From positions 186,001 to 250,000 of the forward strand of contig JAPWDM010000075.1 of assembly GCA_035578155.1 (NCBI GenBank): a stretch of 64,000 bases of DNA, read 5' to 3'. The stretch's first letter is position 1; each line of letters opens with the position of its first letter. Of the stretch, positions 60,109 to 64,000 are shown piece by piece. The stretch is from Brachynemurus nebulosus. Lineage: Eukaryota; Arthropoda; Insecta; Neuroptera; Myrmeleontidae. The notes below the pieces were generated by a model. It worked only from the letters and a program-made list of their open reading frames with translations. It did not search any database and had not been told where the DNA came from. The translations under genes and the position numbers were made by a program.

Positions 60109-60112
<4 letters not shown>
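59382..60112. other. AT-rich sequence without recognisable feature
   Basis: No repeats, domains or RNA signals were seen. Confidence 0.5.

Positions 60113-60198
<86 letters not shown>
60113..60198. repeat. (TA)n microsatellite, ~86 bp
   Basis: A pure TA tract. It does not sit in a recognisable HINE. Confidence 0.97.
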
Positions 60199-60200
<2 letters not shown>

Positions 60201-60210
60201 TGGAAGTTGG

Positions 60211-60416
60211 TAGTGCAGACCTCCAGGATTAATCGGTTTAGTCGACTGATTCAGTTTTAAAAGAGCTACAAATAGATTATTCATAACTTTGATTAAAAAT
60301 TTAATAGATTAATCGACTATTGTGGACTCGATATTTTCAACTAATGATTAATTTCGTCTAGAAAACAAATTTAGTCGATTAATGGACTTTTAGCTCCTTG
60401 ACTCGACACCACTAAT
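60211..60416. mobile_element. Candidate hAT-like MITE
   Basis: TAGTGCAGACCTCCAGG with GATTAATCGGTTTAGTCGAC at the left faces GTCGATTAATGGAC with TTGACTCGACACCACTA at the right. CGATTAATCG/TAGTCGA words alternate through the 200 bp. The TAGTG tips suggest hAT, but the 8-bp flanks do not match, so the assignment is weak. Confidence 0.4.
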
Positions 60417-60580
60417 ATTCAGCCGTACCAATGTGGGAAATGTATGATTTCGAATAAATGGGCGGATTTGACAAAATTACCGTATATTCAATAATATACG
60501 ATTTAACGTAGGTATTTAGCATTTAGTTTTATGGACCGATATTATGTGCCAAATTTATGAATAAGATCACTAAAACTTAG

Positions 60581-61688
60581 CTAGCCACTAGTGTGACATT
60601 TTGAAAAAATTGGGAATTTTTTTTTGCATGTTTCGATAGTCTATACCTTTAAAAATAACATACTAAAATTTCCAGTGCATATCTCAAATAGTTTTTGAGT
60701 TATAGCCATCCGAAGAGCGGATTCTGATTTTCATTGTTAACTTTGAGGTATTGAGAAATGTACAAAGGTTGGTAGTTCGGGAGTTTCTGAACGTGGTTGC
60801 CAGTTACATGTTGTGGAGAAGCTATAGTAATATTTTTACCAAATGAAAATGATTTCATGCAATAGGAATGCACGTATAACAACATAGCAGACATGCTTGT
60901 AATATAGCTATCTCTTACAAGATCTACTGCCAAATGTATTGAAAAAGGATAATAAAAATTATAACACCTTTGATAAATAACAAAATTTCATTTTTAAATT
61001 CCAAAGCCATGAATTATTTGCATTTGATAAAAATGCGACTATAGACCCTGGCACATTTAAACGACACATCTAGTTTTACTATGACCGTTATAGTGAGTAC
61101 ATCGTAAATAATTTTAGTAAAAATTCTCAGTGATTAAAACTAAAAGGTAAGGTAAAGAAAAAATACATTTTTCAAATTTGCTGCAGTTATAACTCGAAGA
61201 CAAATCATCCGATCGATTTGATTCTTATTGCAGATTCTTTTATATATGTTTCTTCATGCCATGAGCCTCCAGATTTCCGATCGAATAAAAAATGTAATTT
61301 TTGCAGGCCAAAAATTATCAAATTTTCGCGCAAAATTTGAAACTTTTTTTTAAAAGTCCGCCATTTTGTTAAAATTCTACTTTTTTTCGATTGAGGTTCA
61401 TGACACGGGAAATACCTTCTAGTCTAATAGGCTTTTTGGTTTTTTGATTTCAGGCACTCTGAAGGTCGGTATCACTGCAGCAGTGGGGATTCTTTTTGAG
61501 CCTTGGGAGATCGCGAATAACTCATTGAAATTTCAGTTTTTTTGATCCAAAAATTTTATGATGAATTTACTATATATCAACGAATATATCATTAAAACAT
61601 TAAAACATTCCATACAGTAGTTTTCTTTAAAAAAACTCCCAAAAATCACCTTTTTTTCAGACGGTCACACTAGTGGCCTCCCTTAACC
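60581..61688. mobile_element. TIR element S, second copy, with ~210-bp extra segment
   Basis: CCACTAGTGTGACATTTTG at the left and GGTCACACTAGTGGCCTCCCTTAA at the right match element S at 27761, with the left TTAAGGGG tip eroded. An extra ~210 bp (about 60831-61042), absent from the first copy, is bounded by CTATAG on both sides. It is either an insertion with a short duplication or sequence deleted from the other copy. Confidence 0.85.
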
Positions 61689-62102
61689 CAGAATTATTGT
61701 GCTTTCGCGACTATACCTGTTAGATAACAAAATAAATAAGAATATTTTATTTGTACTAGCGTCAAAAACCATCAAAATATATTATTTTGTCGAAAAGAAA
61801 ATCGTTCGTAACGTTTTCATGGAATTTTCACAAGAAACGAAAACATCGTATATCGAAAAGTGATCGTTTAAAATTTATCTTGAAATATTTTACTTAGGTA
61901 CATATTCACACAATGTTCCCTGCTTCCCGTCTTGTCTAAATAATTCAGAGTGAAAATATTTGCTATAAAAATATATGTACATACATACTAATATAATACG
62001 TAGAGGAAGGTGGGGTACCCACATAATCGTGCTATCTAAACGCACCAATTGCAAGTAAGTATTCACGTCCGGTCTATTGTCCCAGTTAGAGTTAGTCATA
62101 AG
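61689..62102. other. AT-rich sequence without recognisable feature
   Basis: No feature was seen. The last 8 bases are the left target duplication of the hAT element that follows. Confidence 0.5.
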
Positions 62103-63012
62103 CAGGCCGGGATCTAAGAGGGGGGGGGCAAACCAGGGCCCCTGCCTCGGGCGTCAGTTTCAGGGGGCGCCAAAATTATACTAGGTCGGTCTATATCAAA
62201 TGGTCTAAAAAAAGTTGGTTACTCGACCATTTTAGGAAAAATTAATATTCTTCCGGTTGTTTGTATTATATTTAAAGTTTTGTGAACAATTCTTAAAAAA
62301 AATTATCTTCAACCGTTTAACCGTGGTAGCCATTTTTGTTTTCCAATTTGCGCTGATTTTTGTGTTTGTAGCCATTTATGCCAATGCACATATTTCATAA
62401 ACCGTTCATCCTAAAAGGTTAAAAAAACCATTTTAAACGTAATAAATGTCTTTTTAAGTGATGTCCATATTTAACCTATTTTCGTCCCTTCCATAAGAAA
62501 ACTTTACCTAAAGTTGGATACCAAAATTTAGCAAAATTGACTTTTTGAACATTTTTTTTGTTATAGAAGGAATGTTTTAAACCTCGGTCAGTATTTTCTA
62601 TGAGAATAGCTTAATTGGTATAACTACCCATTATGAAACAAATAGCACTATTTCAATTGTGAAACTTATATCCTTTAATTTTTACAAACTTCCAAAAACT
62701 GACTTTTTTCCAAATTTTGGAATTTTGCGCCCCTGTATCTCTGATGGACTGGTGATAAAAATTTGAAATTTGCACAATTTGTAAGTGCTTTCGGAGTAGA
62801 TTTATTAAAATAAAAAATCAACTTGTACCTATATTGATCCTTTACAAAACTCTCCCTTTTTATCATTGCCGCAACGGGAAAAATTGGAGTTTTATAAAGG
62901 ACTTATATATCTAGTTATGAGTTTTTTTGACAATTTATGTCAAACGCTGGAGAAGGGGGGCGCCATTTTCAAGTTTCTGTCCCGGTTCTAAAAAATCGTG
63001 GATCCAGGGCTG
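62103..63012. mobile_element. hAT-type non-autonomous element with near-perfect 8-bp target duplication
   Basis: The left end CAGGCCGGGATCTAAGAGG and the complement of the right end, CAGCCCTGGATCCACGATT, share CAG-CC-GGATC. The flanks GTCATAAG (62095-62102) and CTCATAAG (63013-63020) agree at seven of eight bases. Just inside both ends is GC-rich sequence (GGGGGGGGGCAAACCAGG; AGAAGGGGGGCGCC). The short imperfect inverted repeat with an 8-bp duplication fits hAT. The 63-codon minus frame inside (62675-62866) shows no transposase motif. Confidence 0.8.
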
Positions 63013-63020
63013 CTCATAAG

Positions 63021-63595
63021 TAAACGAAAGAAATTAGTAACTGCATTTATATGTTAGAGCCAGTGATTTTACATTATTGTACTATTATTTTTATATATTT
63101 TCTAATAGTATACCTATCCGTACTATCAGTTGTTAGTAGAATTTGATGTTATAGATAGCATACGAATGTAGATGAAATATTTTTACTGACGAATAAATTT
63201 GATTACTTCTTGATTTCAAAGCGATCGTGTCTATCTTGGCCCATTTACCCTTTCCAGAAAGAAACAGAGATATTTAATGAATATATCAAGGTACGTCCCT
63301 GTTTTTATTAATAATTATTATTAGCGAAGCTACTTATTATCAAACATATGTATAATAGATAATATTTTAAGTCAGAAAATTATTTAATGTTAATTTCTTT
63401 GGATATTTTAATCCAAAGTAATCTGTGCTTATTATAGTGCGCAGAAATTGTTATATTTTTCGCGTGCAGATTATCAGTGTTTTGCCCATTTTTAGAATTT
63501 ATTTTTTAAAGAATTCGCTAAAATACCCGTTTTATATAACATTAGCATAATTATTGAATGACAACATATTAATCAAATCAAAATATAATGTATTT
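63021..63595. other. AT-rich sequence without recognisable feature
   Basis: No repeat end, array or coding frame was seen. Confidence 0.5.
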
Positions 63596-63790
63596 CACTT
63601 AAATTTAAGCATGATTCATCACTTACGAATTTAAAGAATTCCCATTTTCTTAGCTTTATCTCTTTCATTGTTGCAAATGCGTAAATTTTAAATTTCTAGT
63701 TTGTTTTCAGAAAAGAATAGAATATTGATTTGTTTCGAATATAAGAATTATTAAATTTTTTAACGATGACTCATGTTCAATTGTATTTGA
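63596..63790 (-). repeat. Dispersed ~195-bp repeat Q, copy 3
   Basis: The reverse complement of this segment (ACATGAGTCATCGTTAAAAA, AATCAATATTCTATTCTTTTC, GAAATGAAAGAGATAAAGC) matches 17447-17640 and 19030-19235. Confidence 0.8.
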
Positions 63791-64000
63791 AACGGGGTAT
63801 ATATCATGAAACTCTCTTATTATGTACTATATATACCTCATTCTTAATATTATGATATTCTTTCGATAGTATGCGAGACAGCAATTCTTAAGAGGTTCTT
63901 CAAAAATAAAACAAAAAGAACAAAAATATGTATACTGTTATATACATATATTACTGAATTCATATTTTAATGAACTTTCCTTTAATGCTTCTTATTCGAT
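63791..64000. other. AT-rich sequence to the window end
   Basis: No feature was seen. Confidence 0.5.

Noticed and set aside
62675..62866. 63-codon minus frame as hAT transposase
   Set aside because: It lacks any hAT catalytic or dimerisation motif and is compatible with chance in the interior of a deleted element.

Overview
This window reads as intergenic or intronic DNA from an AT-rich, transposon-dense eukaryote, most likely an arthropod and probably an insect. The clues are the composition, the many MITE families (hAT, piggyBac-like, PIF/Harbinger, pogo/Tigger, mariner-like), the Helitron and Helentron-type elements, and the very long (TA)n tracts. I see no intact protein-coding gene, no rRNA and no CRISPR array. 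Nearly all long open frames are (TA)n translations or chance frames. Genuine coding traces are five short decayed transposase pieces: a psq-type helix-turn-helix (13.8 kb), a pogo/Tigger-type DDE domain (34.6-35.0 kb, minus), two PIF/Harbinger N-terminal regions (30.9 and 35.4 kb) and the C-terminal tail of an unidentified transposase (57.5 kb). One GC-richer non-repetitive stretch at 16.4-16.7 kb might be a promoter or 5' UTR exon.

Layout. 2.5-3.5 kb: a ~980-bp palindrome carrying two copies of a CpG-rich hairpin module. 4.4-4.9 kb: a hAT MITE with a perfect 8-bp target duplication. 6.7-10.5 kb: an ~800-bp TIR element (X1) split by a 3-kb Helentron-like element (HINE) holding a 120-bp tandem array and two (TA)n tracts. 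The unsplit paralogue X2 lies at 57.2-58.0 kb. 12.7-14.3 kb: a pogo-type element with a nested long-TIR MITE. 14.8-20 kb: more hairpin modules and small duplications. 21.3-22.1 kb: a second hAT with a perfect target duplication. 23.4-24.4 kb: a 103-bp tandem satellite with a consensus heat-shock-element motif in each unit. 25.2-31.7 kb: piggyBac-like, TTAA, hAT and Harbinger remnants and a 1.4-kb inverted repeat. 33-34.3 kb and 44.8-47.8 kb: two inverted copies of a TIR element (P1, P2). P2 is split by a 2.1-kb Helitron whose pre-insertion site is preserved in P1. 35.1-37.7 kb: a Harbinger element containing a HINE and a TTAA element. 43.6-44.1 and 58.6-59.4 kb: two copies of element R, one split by a HINE. 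47-61 kb: further MITEs, several sitting inside (TA)n tracts. 62.1-63.0 kb: a third hAT.

The window works as a layered record of transposition. Paralogous empty copies in the same window let insertion boundaries be read directly for a Helitron (A/T junction) and for Helentron-like elements (T/T junction). The least explained items are the hairpin-module family, whose ends are conserved while its arms differ but stay self-complementary, and the heat-shock-element satellite. Boundaries given to the base were read by eye and could be off by a few bases except where a target duplication fixes them.
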